From: Mauremys mutica
Taxonomy: Eukaryota > Chordata > Testudines > Geoemydidae
Reading direction: 5' to 3'
Assembly: GCF_020497125.1 (NCBI RefSeq)
Contig: NW_025422959.1
Coordinates: 27,437 to 91,436, forward strand
Length of the DNA stretch: 64,000 nucleotides
The stretch's first letter is position 1. Each line of letters begins with the position of its first letter. The notes beneath the pieces are model-generated. The model had not been told where the DNA came from. It ran no database searches and worked only from the letters and a program-made list of their open reading frames with translations. Shown here in pieces: positions 40,802 to 52,800 of the stretch. Both the position numbers and the translations under genes were made by a program.

Positions 40802-43800
40802 GTAAGGTAATCTTTCCATCCACGAAGACCAGGGTAGCGGGGAGGAGTGTCGGTATCCAAGTGCCACAGTGTGTCCATGCAGCTGGAATTCCTAGCATGT
40901 GGCGCTCGTTTCGATCCCTAATGTTCCTGTCCCTTAGGCCAGCCCTGCCACGTTGTCACTGGCTTTAAACTCTAAATATCAAGTTCTGGACCTCAGATCT
41001 TTTCCTTTTGCTCCCTGCCCTCCCTGTGAAGTGCTCCTGGATCCACAGGAGCTTTAGAAAAGATGCTCTGCACAGCACAGACCTGTTCCTTGGAGAACCA
41101 TTGCCACCTGTGGAAGAGCTGCAGCCCCAAAGATTACAAGAGAATGCGGTGGGAAAAGTCTTGCATTCTCCATTCACCCCTCTCATCTCGCCTCCCAGGT
41201 GCCACTGCAGGTTTGCTGTGGGGCCAGGGCTTCGTCCCCTCCAAAGTCTCTCTTCCTGCTGTGTTGTCTCTCCAACCCAGTCTGTAAAATCAGCTTGTGT
41301 CTTCCCGTGTGCGTGTTCTGCAGCTGGACCAGATCTGCATTTCCTTCGACGGCGGCCAAACCACCATGAACTTCATAGAGGCGGCTCTGCTGATCCAGGG
41401 TTCTGCCTGCATCTACAGCAAGAAGGTGGGGAAGCCGAGGGGAACTGCTGTGCTCACTCCTGCTGCCCCTGCAAGGCTGGGAGGAGAGCTTCTGTGGGGT
41501 TTGCCAGCTGCGGGCTTGGGCAGTGGGTGCTTTGGGGAGTTTTGCTTGACTCTGAAAGGGTTAAGCCAGCTGCACAGGTGCTGATGTCTACCGTTTCAGG
41601 GCTACATTTAATACATCACCCAGCCCCCACTGTGGCTGCTCCCGTCTCTGTCTGTATATGGACATGCAGCCTGCAGAAGCTACAAGTCTCGCCACATAGT
41701 ACTTTGTTCCTCAGGCAAAATGCTCCCCGATGCTGGAGTTCAGGCTGAAAGTGCCAAGACCTGGTGAGAACACTGAAGTGATCAAGGGGCCTCTTCAGGA
41801 ACCCCCGTTTACCCTAGACCCAAACTGAGGCAGCCTCCCTGAGATCCTTGCCTCCCGGCCTCTAACCTTCTGGCCTTGTTTTGGCAGGTGGAATATCTCT
41901 ACTCTCTTGTTTACCAGGCCCTCGACTTCATCTCCAACAAAAAGTAAGTCAAGATTTTCCTTCTCCGTGAGGTTGCCTCTTGCAAAGTCTGTCTGGGCTT
42001 AGTACGGGGGGCTCCTACCATGACTTCCCCAGCCCAGCTCAGCAGGCTCATGCATCTCGTTCTGACTGGCAGCTCCTGTCCTTTTTATCACTGTCACGCT
42101 TCTTTGCCCCTCCCTAGTCTCTTCCAAGCAAGGGTCTTGTAGCACTTTGGAAACACTAACTAATCCTTCCAACACCCTTTCCTTAGATATAGGTAAATTA
42201 TCCTACATATGTGGGGGGCAGGGATAGCTCAGTGGCTTGAGCATTGGCCTGCTAAGCCCAGGTTTGTGAGTTCAATCCTTGAGGGGGCCACTTAGGGGAA
42301 AAATCAGTACTTGGTGCTGCTAGTGAAGGCATAGGGCTGGACTCAGGGACCTTTCAGGGTCCCTTCCAGTTCTATGAGATCGGTATAGCCCCCTTTTGCA
42401 GGTGGGAAGCGAGGTGACTTACCCAAGTCTACAGAGGAAGTCCCCCGCAGAGCGGGGAATAGCCCCAGCGTCCTGACTCCCTGCTCAGATCATAAGGAGC
42501 AAAGATCATAAGGCTCGCTCTTTATCTGGTTTTAAACTGTTGTCATCCAGGACAATCTCGGTGGTTATTTTTTGCTGGTTTTAACGCTAGGCTCCAGTCC
42601 TGCAAAAGGATCCTCCCGGGATAATGTTGAAGTCAGTGGGTCTCTGTGCAGGCACGAGGTGGGGATCCAGCTGTAGGACTGGGGCCTGAGCTGATGTGAT
42701 CACAATGCAGGCCGGTGAGTGGAGGTATTAAATAGGAGGATCTAGGCAGTGTGGCTGAATAGGCCGCCGGGGGTGTGTGTGTGTGTGTGTTTAGTAGCAG
42801 TTTTCAAATGTAGCATGTCGCCTCTTTAGTAATTTTTCCATCCCCGTATATCCCCATTCTGACTGGCCCATGCTCAGTCCAGGTCTTCAGTTAAGCGAGG
42901 AGAGATCTGTTTAGGGTGGACAGCAGTGGCTGTTCTGAAAGAGAAATCCCCCCAGACGGGTGAAGCTCTGCCAATGGCTCTGACTTTGAACAGGCACTTG
43001 GCTCCAGCCACACAAACTGACCTCTGAAATGGAATTCCCTTTGGGCTCCTCTCAGCCAGAGGCCTGGCTCAGCAGGGGCACTTGCTAGGGCAGACGTGGG
43101 CAAACTACGGCCTGCGGGCCACATCCAGTCTGAGGGTAGGGCCGGCTCCAGACACCAGCTACCAAGCACGTGCTTGGGGCGGCACCTTGGGACGAGGCGG
43201 CGATCGGGCTTTGTTTTTGGTTTTTTTGGTTCGGCCGGGCGGCGCTGGGGGGGGGGGCAGGGCGTGGGAGGCGGGGCGCCATGCTGGAGGGGCGGGGACT
43301 TCGGTGGCGCGGCGCTCCGAGGGAGCGGGGACGTGGGCGGGGCGGCGCCGGGGGGGGGGGGGCAGGGACTTGGGCGGCACGACGCGACGCTCGGGGGGGG
43401 GGCGCTCTTTGTTTTCGCTTGGGGCGGCAAAAATGTTAGAGCCGGCCCTGCCTGTGGGACCATCGTGCCCGGCCCCTGAGATCCTGGCAGGGGAGCCTAG
43501 TCCCCGGCCCCTCCCCTCCCCCACAGCCACACCACCATGCTGACTGTACTCTGGCCCGCCTCTCCCACTGGGCAGCGTGAGGCGCGCAGCCGGCTCTGGC
43601 CTGGTGTCATGGCTGCGAGCTCCTGCCGCTGGTAAGGGGGCGGGGAGTGGGGGGGTTGGGTAAGAGTGGGAGGTCTTGTGGGGGGAGGAGGGGGTGGTTG
43701 GATGGGGCGGAGGTTCTGGGGGAGTGGTCAGGGGATGGGGAACAGGGAGGGTTGGGAGTGGGAGTTCCGAGGGGCCTGTCAGGGGGTGAGGATGTGGCTA

Positions 43801-46800
43801 GGGGTCGGGAGGGCAGTCAGGGAGCAGGGGGTATTTGGATGGGTTGGAGGTTCTGAGGGGGGCAGTCGGGGGTGGGAAGTGGGAGGGGGCAGATAGGGGG
43901 TGGGGGCCAGGCTGTTTGGGGGGGCAGAGCCTTGCGCAACCCCGATGTGGCCCTCAGGCCAAAACGTTTGCCCACCCCTGTGCTAGGGCCTTGCTGATGC
44001 GGGATGGGCCAGAGCCAACAGGGCAGGGTGCTGCTGGTGTTGCAGGGAGCTGGAACTGCTAGAAATGGAGGCTGTTAAAGGTTCTCTCCAAGCTGCGGGC
44101 TGGCTGCCTCGAAGTGAAACGTGCCCTCCGCTTCCCCTTCCCCGTTCCCTGATGGAAACGGAATCGACTCAACGAGCAGGGGATTTGCTGGCCAGGCCTA
44201 AGCCCCCCTCCCCACTGCAGCCAGATCCCATTTCCTCTGAGCCACTTGCGCCCCTGCACGGGAGTGGTGGGCTCCAGCTCTGAGCCAGGCCTGCATATAG
44301 GAACCAAGTGCACGTTAGGTGGCTCCCCTCAGAAGAATAACATACTGACGTGGCTGTCTCCCCCCTGGGCTATTCAACGCTGGGCCCTTCTATAGCACTT
44401 CACAAGGACCAAAGAGGCCCCGGTAGCTTTATCTGCCGCCCACTCCTGGGCTGGAGGGGACCTGTTACATCCCTGTGTCTGTTGTCAGAGTAGCTGGGCA
44501 ACCCCCAGCACACCCACCAGTGACTCAGACATCCCCGGCTCTGCCCCAGGAAACTGCCCAGCTGACAATAATGGTTTTAGAAAACTCCAGTGCCCTCTTG
44601 TGTTTTTTCCCTCCCTGACCCAGGCGGGACAAACAGCCTACGTCCATGGGGGAGGACGGCACCGACACTGACGTGAGCGCTGGGCCCAGGACGGAGGAGG
44701 AGGAGGTAAGACAGCAGGTGTGGTGTGCGTCCTCCTGTGTGCAGTCCCTCTGTGTGCCAGCAGGAGGAGTGCGGGCAGTATCCCAGCAGCCTCTGCCTGG
44801 CGTGTGCTAGGCACCGGGCTGGTAGGTTAAATGGTGGTGGGTGACCTGAGGCTGCAGACTCAGGCACCAAGTCTAATTGTGCCCTGCCTGATTAGCTGCT
44901 ATGATCACTTGCCAGCAGGCCAGTCCCAAACTGCTCTTCTCTGGCTACGGGGTATTTAGCTTCCACAGCACTTGCCCCTGCCCCAAACACCCTGGGCCTG
45001 AGGGTTTGGTCTCTACAGCTTTGTCTGAACTTATGGTGGTGAGTCGAGCACAGACACACCTGTAGCTACACACCAGCGGGAAAGGCTCCTGCAGTGGGGA
45101 GGCAGCGGGGACCTGCCGGGGCTTTTCCCCGCTGGCAGAACCGTTCACCGCGGCGGGGAAAGGCTCTTGCAGTGGGGAGGCAGCGGGGACCTGCCGGGGC
45201 TTTTCCCCGATGGCAGAACCGTTCACCGCGGCGGGGAAAGGCTCCTGCAGTGGGGAGGCAGCGGGGACCTGCCGGGGCTTTTCCCCGCTGGCAGAACCGT
45301 TCACCGCGGCGGGGAAAGGCTCCTGCAGTGGGGAGGCAGCGGGGACCTGCCGGGGCTTTTCCCCACTGGCAGAACCGTTCACCGCGGCAGGGAAAGGCTC
45401 CTGCAGTGGGGAGGCAGCAGGACACTGCACTGCTAAAAGTAGCAGTGTGGACGTGGGAGGCCCTGCTTGGGCGTGTTTATACCCAGGGCTCAGGCCTGTG
45501 GGGAACTGTATTCTACTTGCCTAAGTCGTGTCTACGCTGCTAGCTGGGCGTGCAGTATCTGTACTCTACACGCCACCGTAAGTGTAGCCTTATAGCATTC
45601 CCCCCTTCACCTCGTGGGACAGAGCCCTCGGCCTCTGCAGTCCTCCAGCTCCACCCCAGAGACTGAACGCTTGACCTCCATAGCTCTCTCCCTCCCAGGA
45701 GGTGGAGGGCTGCCCGCTGAAGGGGGTGTGAATGCTTGCCTGGCTGGGAGAGCCTTTTGCAGGTGCCCCATACAGCTGTAATGGCTAACCAGCAGCGCTG
45801 CTTGGTGGAGCCTGGCGTGCCGCCCTCGGCGGAGCAGTGGCTGCCCTGTGGAGATGAAAGGTTCCCAGCTCCAAGGCCCCTGAGAGCGAGGGACATTTCT
45901 CAGGGCCTGTTGAGGCTCGCAGGCTTGTGTGTGTGTGTGTGTGTGTGTGTCACTGCCTCTATAAAGATACCAGTGTATCAGTGAATTCTGCGGCTATCCC
46001 CAAACTCACTGTCCACCATGTTCTAAGGCATTTTTGCTAAGAGGCTAGCTTGAATTGGAAAGAGTTTGCCACCAAGTATCTGGGAGCCCACAGTCCCTGT
46101 GCACCGCTTGGAGAGCTCCTACTGGCTCTCTGCCTCCTCTCGGTCCCAGGTTCAGGTGCAGATGTGCAGAACTGTTCTCGTTTGGATCAGGGTAGACTGG
46201 GCCTGGGACAAGGAGTCAGGAGTCACTCCATGACTTTGGACGTGTCACTTCCCTCCCCTGTGGCCCAGAGACCCCGACCTGCCTTCGGGGGCACTGTGGG
46301 GATCAGCAGAGTGTCTGTACGGCATGTCAGAGAGAGACAGCTCTCTGTGCGAAGTGCTCCATCTTACTGCTCTCGCTCTGCAGTTCCTTTCATTGGATGA
46401 CATCAAGGACACCAACGTGGTGAGCTTGGACATGAAGAAAGATCACCAGCCTAATGTAAGTGACGTGGTCCCCGTCCTTCATGCCCCTCTCATGTCCCTC
46501 CTGCCTCCTGATCTGGGGGTTTCCGAGACTAGAGTCTGCCGTGTCCAGTGTGCCAGCTTGCGCACCCCAGCACCCCCTGTAACTGAGCAGTGCTGCTAGG
46601 GGAGACCTCTGCCAGCGAGGGAGTAGTTCCAGGCATTCCTGCAGCCAGAACCCTCCTCAGCAGCAAGTGGTGACACACGGTGGGTACCAATGGCTGCCAT
46701 CTGGCTGTTTGTACCCTGGCAGGATGGTGCTGCCCAGCACCCAGCCTGCCTTGATAGTCCTGAGAAGCAGATGAAAACACTCTCTGTATGTGTGAACGCT

Positions 46801-49800
46801 TCTTCTTGGCTGCAAGGGCCCTGTCCGTGGAGTGCAGCCGGGCCCCTCTCTTCCCGCGATGGGCAGCTGGGATCATGCTGTCCTATCTTTGCAGACTGTG
46901 AACATTGTCCCCTTGACGCCGATGGCCCTGGTACCCCCAGAGGAGACAGAAAAGAAGGACAACCCCCTGTTCAGGTAATGGCTTCCCTCGTAACGCCTTT
47001 CAGTCACTCCTCTCCTGCCATCTGCTTTCTGTCTCGCTTGGATTTTCTCACCACTGGTGTTAGGGTCTGGCCCTGCTCAACATCTTCATTAACGAGCTAG
47101 AGGAGGGAGAACAGCAGGGGGAGGGAAATAATCCAGAGGGCTCCAGCGAGTTCAGAGATGTGGGCAGGACATCGCATGAGATTCCTCATGGGAAACGCAA
47201 CTGGGGGAAGAACAATCATGCAAGGACAAGCCTGGGGATCAGCCAGGGACCGTCAGGATTGGAGGCGGGAGAGTGAGAAGCCAATCCGACGTGAGATTGC
47301 CATGTGAGATGGGCCACCATGAGCCTGGGCTGATAGAGGCCTTGCGTCCTGGAGCAGGGAGGGGATAGCTCCCTTCTGCCTGGCTCCGGGGAGATCCTAG
47401 CTGGGATTCTGGCCCCATTGTATTGGAAAGGGGGGGTGTCATAAACAGATAGTTAAGGGTTAAGGTTTCCTTTACCTGTAAAGGGTTAACAAGCTCAGTA
47501 ACCTGACGGACACCTGACCAGAGGACCAATCAAGGGACACGATAATTTCAAATCTCTCTGGAGGGAAGGCTTTGTTTGTGTTCTTTGTTAGATCCAAACA
47601 GAGAACAACCCCCAAAGAGGGGCCAGACGTATATCCAGGCTCTCCAAGCTTCCTGAAGTATTCTCTTCTATTCAGTATAGTGAGTATTAGAAAGGCGGAT
47701 TAGTCGTCTTCTAATTAATTTCTGTATTTGCAAATGTGTGTTTGCTGGAGAAATCTCTTTATTTCTGTTACTTTTGATTATTCTGAGAAAGGCGGGGGGG
47801 GGGGGAGTCCCTCTCGGTTTATAAGCTAGACCCTGTAATATTTTCATCCTGGTGTTACAGAGATAGCGTAGAGGCAGCAAAGAATCCTGTGGCACCTTAT
47901 AGACTAACAGACGTTTTGCAGCATGAGCTTTCGTGGGTGAATACCCACTTCTTCGGATGCAAGTAGTGGAAATTTCCAGGGGCAGGTTTATATAAGCAAG
48001 CAAGAAGCAAGATAGAGATAACGAGGTTAGTTCAATCAGGGAGGATGAGGCCCTGTTCTAGCAGTTGAGTGAAAACCAAGGGAGGAGAAACTGGTTCTGT
48101 AGTTGGCAAGCCATTCACAGTCTTTGTTTAATCCTGAGCTGATGGTGTCAAATTTGCAGATGAACTGGAGCTCAGCAGTTTCTCTTTGAAGTCTGGTCCT
48201 GAAGTTTTTTTGCTGCAGGATGGCCACCTTAAGATCTGCTATTGTGTGGCCAGGGAGGTTGAAGTGTTCTCCTACAGGTTTTTGTATATTGCCATTCCTA
48301 ATATCTGATTTGTGTCCATTTATCCTTTTCCTTAGAGACTGTCCAGTTTGGCCGATGTACTTAGCAGAGGGGCATTGCTGGCATATGATGGCATATATTA
48401 CATTGGTGGACGTGCAGGTGAATGAACCGGTGATGGTGTGGCTGATCTGGTTAGGTCCTGTGATGGTGTCGCTGGTGTAGATATGTGGGCAGAGTTGGCA
48501 TCGAGGTTTGTTGCATGGATTGGTTCCTGAGTTAGAGTTACTATGGTGCGGTGTGCAGTTACTGGTGAGAATATGCTTCAGGTTGGCAGGTTGTCTGTGG
48601 GCGAGGACTGGCCTGCCACCCAAGGCCTGTGAAAGTGTGGGATCATTGTCCAGGAGATAGTGTACTATTTCTTTCTTTTAATAAAATCTGTTCTTTTTAG
48701 AACCTGATTGATTTCTTCCCTTGTTTGGAATTTCAGGGGAAGAGGGGCGGGGGGGGGAAGGGAATCCCTCTTTGTTTGATTCAAGGAGTTTGACTCAAGG
48801 TGATCTCTCCCGACGGCTAAGGGAGGGGGAGGTGGGGGAATGGGCTATTTCCCTTTGTGTTAAGATCCAAGGAGTTTGGATCGGTGTTCCCCAGGGAAAG
48901 TTTTGGGGGAACAGGGAGTGTGCTAGACACTGGAATTTCTAGCTGGTGGCAGCATAACCAGATCTAAACTAGGATTTAAGTTTAGAGGAGTCCATGCAGG
49001 TCCCCATCTTGTGGACGCTAAAGTTCAAAGTGGGGAATAAACCTATGACAGGGGGTCTATGCAGGGGTGGGTGCAGTTCAGAGAGTAACAAAGCGTTTTG
49101 GGGTGCAGAGGGAGAGATGAGCAGAGCTAAACCTGTCCTGTCTCGCTAAGCAACAGGGGGATGTGACACCAGCCTGTGCTGCTTAGAAGAGCGTGGGCAG
49201 CCTGGAGACAAGGAGATCTTGGTCTCCCTTATGTAGCCTCCCCCCTCCCCCCCCGCTAGGATCTGAGCCAACAAGAAATCCCATTCTGTGCTGGCTTGGG
49301 GATGTGACTGGGCTCAATGGGACCCAGCGGGTCTCTCCCAGGTCTCGGTCTCTTTCCCTTCTTCCCGGCACCCCATGCGACCTTTTACGAACCCATGCTC
49401 TGGCTGCACCCTGGAAACCAGCGATGGTGCTGGGTCAGAGCTGTTCTAACGCCCTCTTTCTCCTCTCAGCCGGAAGGGGGAGATCCTGGCCAGCCGGAAG
49501 GATTTCCGCATGAACACGTGCACCCCTCACGCCAGCGGAGCCTTCATGCTGGAGCTGGCGGGCCTCTCACCCACGCAGTGCTTCCAAGCAAGACGCCAGG
49601 CTGGGGACCTTGGCAGTGCTACAGGTGCAGGATTGGGCTGGGGATCTCCCCTTACCCTCCCATAGCCACTCCAAAGACCTCCTGGGAGGGGATGTGGGAG
49701 GTGCAGAGTCCATGGGAGAGGCCGACCTGAGGGGTATGGGGGAAGCTGGCTATACAAGCCAGCCTTGGTCACCAACCCAGCAGCTATTCAAGGGGGGTCC

Positions 49801-52800
49801 TCAGGGAGCCAAGGGCTGAGACCCCAGTGGGGTGATGCTTGGGGGACATCATTAACAAGTCTCTCCCTCTCCCCCGATTCTGCCTCATCCCTGCCAGGAG
49901 GGCAGACTGCCGCCCCGGGATCTGGAAACGCGCCCATGGAGGTCAGTGCCTGTGAGACTCCTGTCCCAGTCTTGAACTTCTCTGAAAATGAAGGTGAGAT
50001 GCGGCCAGTTTGCTGTGTGAGATCCAGGGTGCTGGCGGGCTTTGAGTGGGGTGGCACCCCCATAGCATAGGCCCAGCAGGTTGGTTCCTAACCACAGGGG
50101 TCACTGGGGATGCTCGAGTTCTGCCTGGCCTATGTTATGAATGAAACCAAGTCTTGTTCTCTCAAGAGTTGCAGCCTTCAAAGGGGGTTGGTTTCCAGAA
50201 TGGAAGGAGAGGTTCCCTCTCGGGAGCAGGGAGGGTGGAAGATGGGTGGCTTTCCAGGGGCTGTTCCTACTCTGGTTGTGGCCCCATGGATGGAAAGGGA
50301 ACCAGGAGTGACTGTGCCCCTCTCTGGTAGGCGCTGTGGCACCAGACGGGGGTGGTGGTGGTGATGACGATGATGCAGGAGGAGGAGGAGGTGATTTCTT
50401 GCCTGATGCCCCAGAAGGGGGCGTGGAGACCAGTCCTGCTGCTGTCGAGCACATTCATCAGCAGAAGGTAGGAGAAGGGCCGTCGTCGTGGGGGCGGCAT
50501 GGGGAGATGGGGCTGCCGCACTCACCCCTGTCCAGCAGCCTGGGGTCCCCACAGGCCCAGCTGATCACTCTCGCCTCTGTACGATGCTTCAGGAAACTAA
50601 CTGCTTTGTTCTCTGTCTGCTAGAGTGTGCCCGAGGGCAAGGGGTACATGCTGCGGGAACGGGCCCCGGCCGTGGAGCCCAGTGTCCACATCAAGGTGAG
50701 AGAGGTCTGTAGGGACACATCCAGAGGGGCAGCAGAGTCCCTTTGGGAATATGAGCAGTTCCCAGATAGTAACTCAGGTGGAGGCTGGTGATCTGGGAGC
50801 CACTGTGTATGCCAGGGAGCCGCTCCCTATGGGCACAGGCCCTAGAGCTCATCGCTGTGGGTCCTGAACTGGCTGCCTAAGCCATGCTTTGGTGAGACGG
50901 GGTGCTCCCTGCCTGCTCAGGGCGGGGGACTGCCGTGGGGAATCGAGTGGGAACTGGCAGCCTGGCCACCGAGCTGTCCCATTCACCGTTCACTCACGTT
51001 CTGTGCCAGGAGATGCTGGATCCGTGGCGAAGCCTTGACCCCTTTGACAACTCTGAGGATAAGCCCTTTAAGAAAGGTAACGGGGGGCCAGCTGATGGGT
51101 GGCTTGGCCTGGCTGCTCTCCGGGGTTTAGCAGCTGCTTGACCATAGCAGGGCCTGGGATGATATCCTAGCCTGGGTGTTTAGCCCCCGGAAGCAGGAAC
51201 CACTGGAAGGGCGCCTGTGCTGTGAGCAGGGAAGCCCCCATCTTAGCGCCTCCTGCTGTCCATGGAGACCGTTCCCCCTAGATGGGGGTGGCTAGTGGAG
51301 TGAACGTGGCTGCCCCATCCTGAGCTGAGCCGTGCGACCCGGAGACAGTGTCCCTGGCTGCCTGGACCGGAGCACCCAGCCAGAGAGCGGCTGCAGCCCA
51401 GGCTGTCAGATATTCTGGGCTGCACTTTGACACCCTGATGCTGTAAAGCAAAGGGGCCTTCCTCCTTCCTGGCCAGCCCCAAACCCGTCTCCCCAGGCAC
51501 TTGCAGGATTGCTCCGTGCTGGGAAGAGGGGTGGTGTCAGGCCCCAGCAGCACGTCTTCCAGTGCAACAGAGCCACAGAGCGTGCGGAGCTGCCTCTGAA
51601 GTGGAAGACAGATCCAGCGGGGACTGTGCTTACAGACAGTGGTTTCCCCAGGAATTGAAATTAGGGGGGGTGTTCGAATTTACAAGGGGGGTATCAGGAC
51701 CAATGAGATATATAAAAGAGATATAAATAAAGTAAATGTTTTGTTAGGATTATGCAAATTTAACATAAGAATAATTCAAGTTAAACCAAAACACATAACA
51801 GGTCTAGATTTCTAAAAAAATATACATTTAAAAAAAAGTATTTAATTTAAATTGACTTTTGAAAAGTATCAGAGGGGTAGCCGTGTTAGTCTGGTTCTGT
51901 AGAAGCAGCAAAGAATCCTGTGGCACCTTATAGACTAACAGAAGTTTTGCAGCATGAGCTTTCGTGGGTGAATACCCACTTCTTCGGATGCAAGCAGTGG
52001 AAATTTCCAGGGACAGGTGTGTATATATAAGCAAGCAAGAAGCAAGCTAGAGATAACGAGGTTAGATCGATCAGGGAGGATGGGGCCCTGTTCCAGCAGC
52101 TGAGGTGTGAAAACCAAGGGAGGAGAAACTGGTTCTGTAATTGGCAAGCCATTCACAGTCTTTGTTTAGTCCTAAGCTGATGGTGTTAAATTTGCAGATG
52201 AACTGGAGCTCAGCAGTTTCTCTTTGAAGTCTGGTCCTAAAGTTTTTTTTTTGTAGGATGGCCACCTTAAAATCTGCTATTGTGTGGCCAGGGAGGTTGA
52301 AGTGTTCTCCTACAGGTTTTTGTATATTGCCATTCCTAATGTCTGATTTGTGTCCATTTATCCTTTTCCTTAGAGACTGTCCAGTTTGGCCAATGTACAT
52401 AGCAGAGGGGCATTGCTGGCATATGATGGCATATATTACATTGGTGGACGTGCAGGTGAATGAACCGGTGATGGTGTGGCTGATCTGGTTAGGTCCTGTG
52501 ATGGTGTTGCTGGTGTAGATATGTGGGCAGAGTTGGCATCGAGGTTTGTTGCATGGGTTGGTTCCTGAGCTAGAGTTACTATGGTGCGGTGTGCAGTTGT
52601 TGGTGAGAATATGCTTCAGGTTGGCAGGTTGTCTGTGGGCGAGGACTGGCCTGCCACCCAAGGCCTGTGAAAGTGTGGGATCATTGTCCAGGATGGGTTG
52701 TAGATCCCTGATGATGCGTTGGAGGGGTTTGAGCTGGGGACTGTATGTGATGGCCAGTGGAGTCCTGTTGGTTTCTTTCTTGGGTTTGTCTTGCAGAAGG

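Larger units (their letters stand above)
47437..49050 (+). mobile_element. Solo LTR with 5-bp target duplication, interrupted by a PLE fragment
   Basis: It begins TGTCATAAACAG and ends AACCTATGACA. GGGGG flanks both sides (47432-47436 and 49051-49055). The duplication is low-complexity, so it is only supportive. AATAAA occurs near 48680 and 49035. The PLE at 47871-48654 is removed to recover an LTR of about 830 bp, close to the 768-bp copy at 62356-63123. It lies in an NCAPH2 intron in the sense orientation. Confidence 0.85.

Noticed and set aside
41008..41748. 246-codon open frame on + overlapping NCAPH2 exon 2
   Set aside because: It crosses intron, exon and intron in a frame different from the real exon (41324-41425), so it is a shadow.
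42211..42300. tRNA gene
   Set aside because: A- and B-boxes are present but the cloverleaf is incomplete, and the sequence continues into a known type of turtle SINE body.
45077..45423. Regular array that resembles a CRISPR or a repeat protein
   Set aside because: The whole 78-bp unit is repeated without unique spacers, and it lies in a vertebrate intron. The 26-residue protein repeats occur on both strands because the period is divisible by 3.
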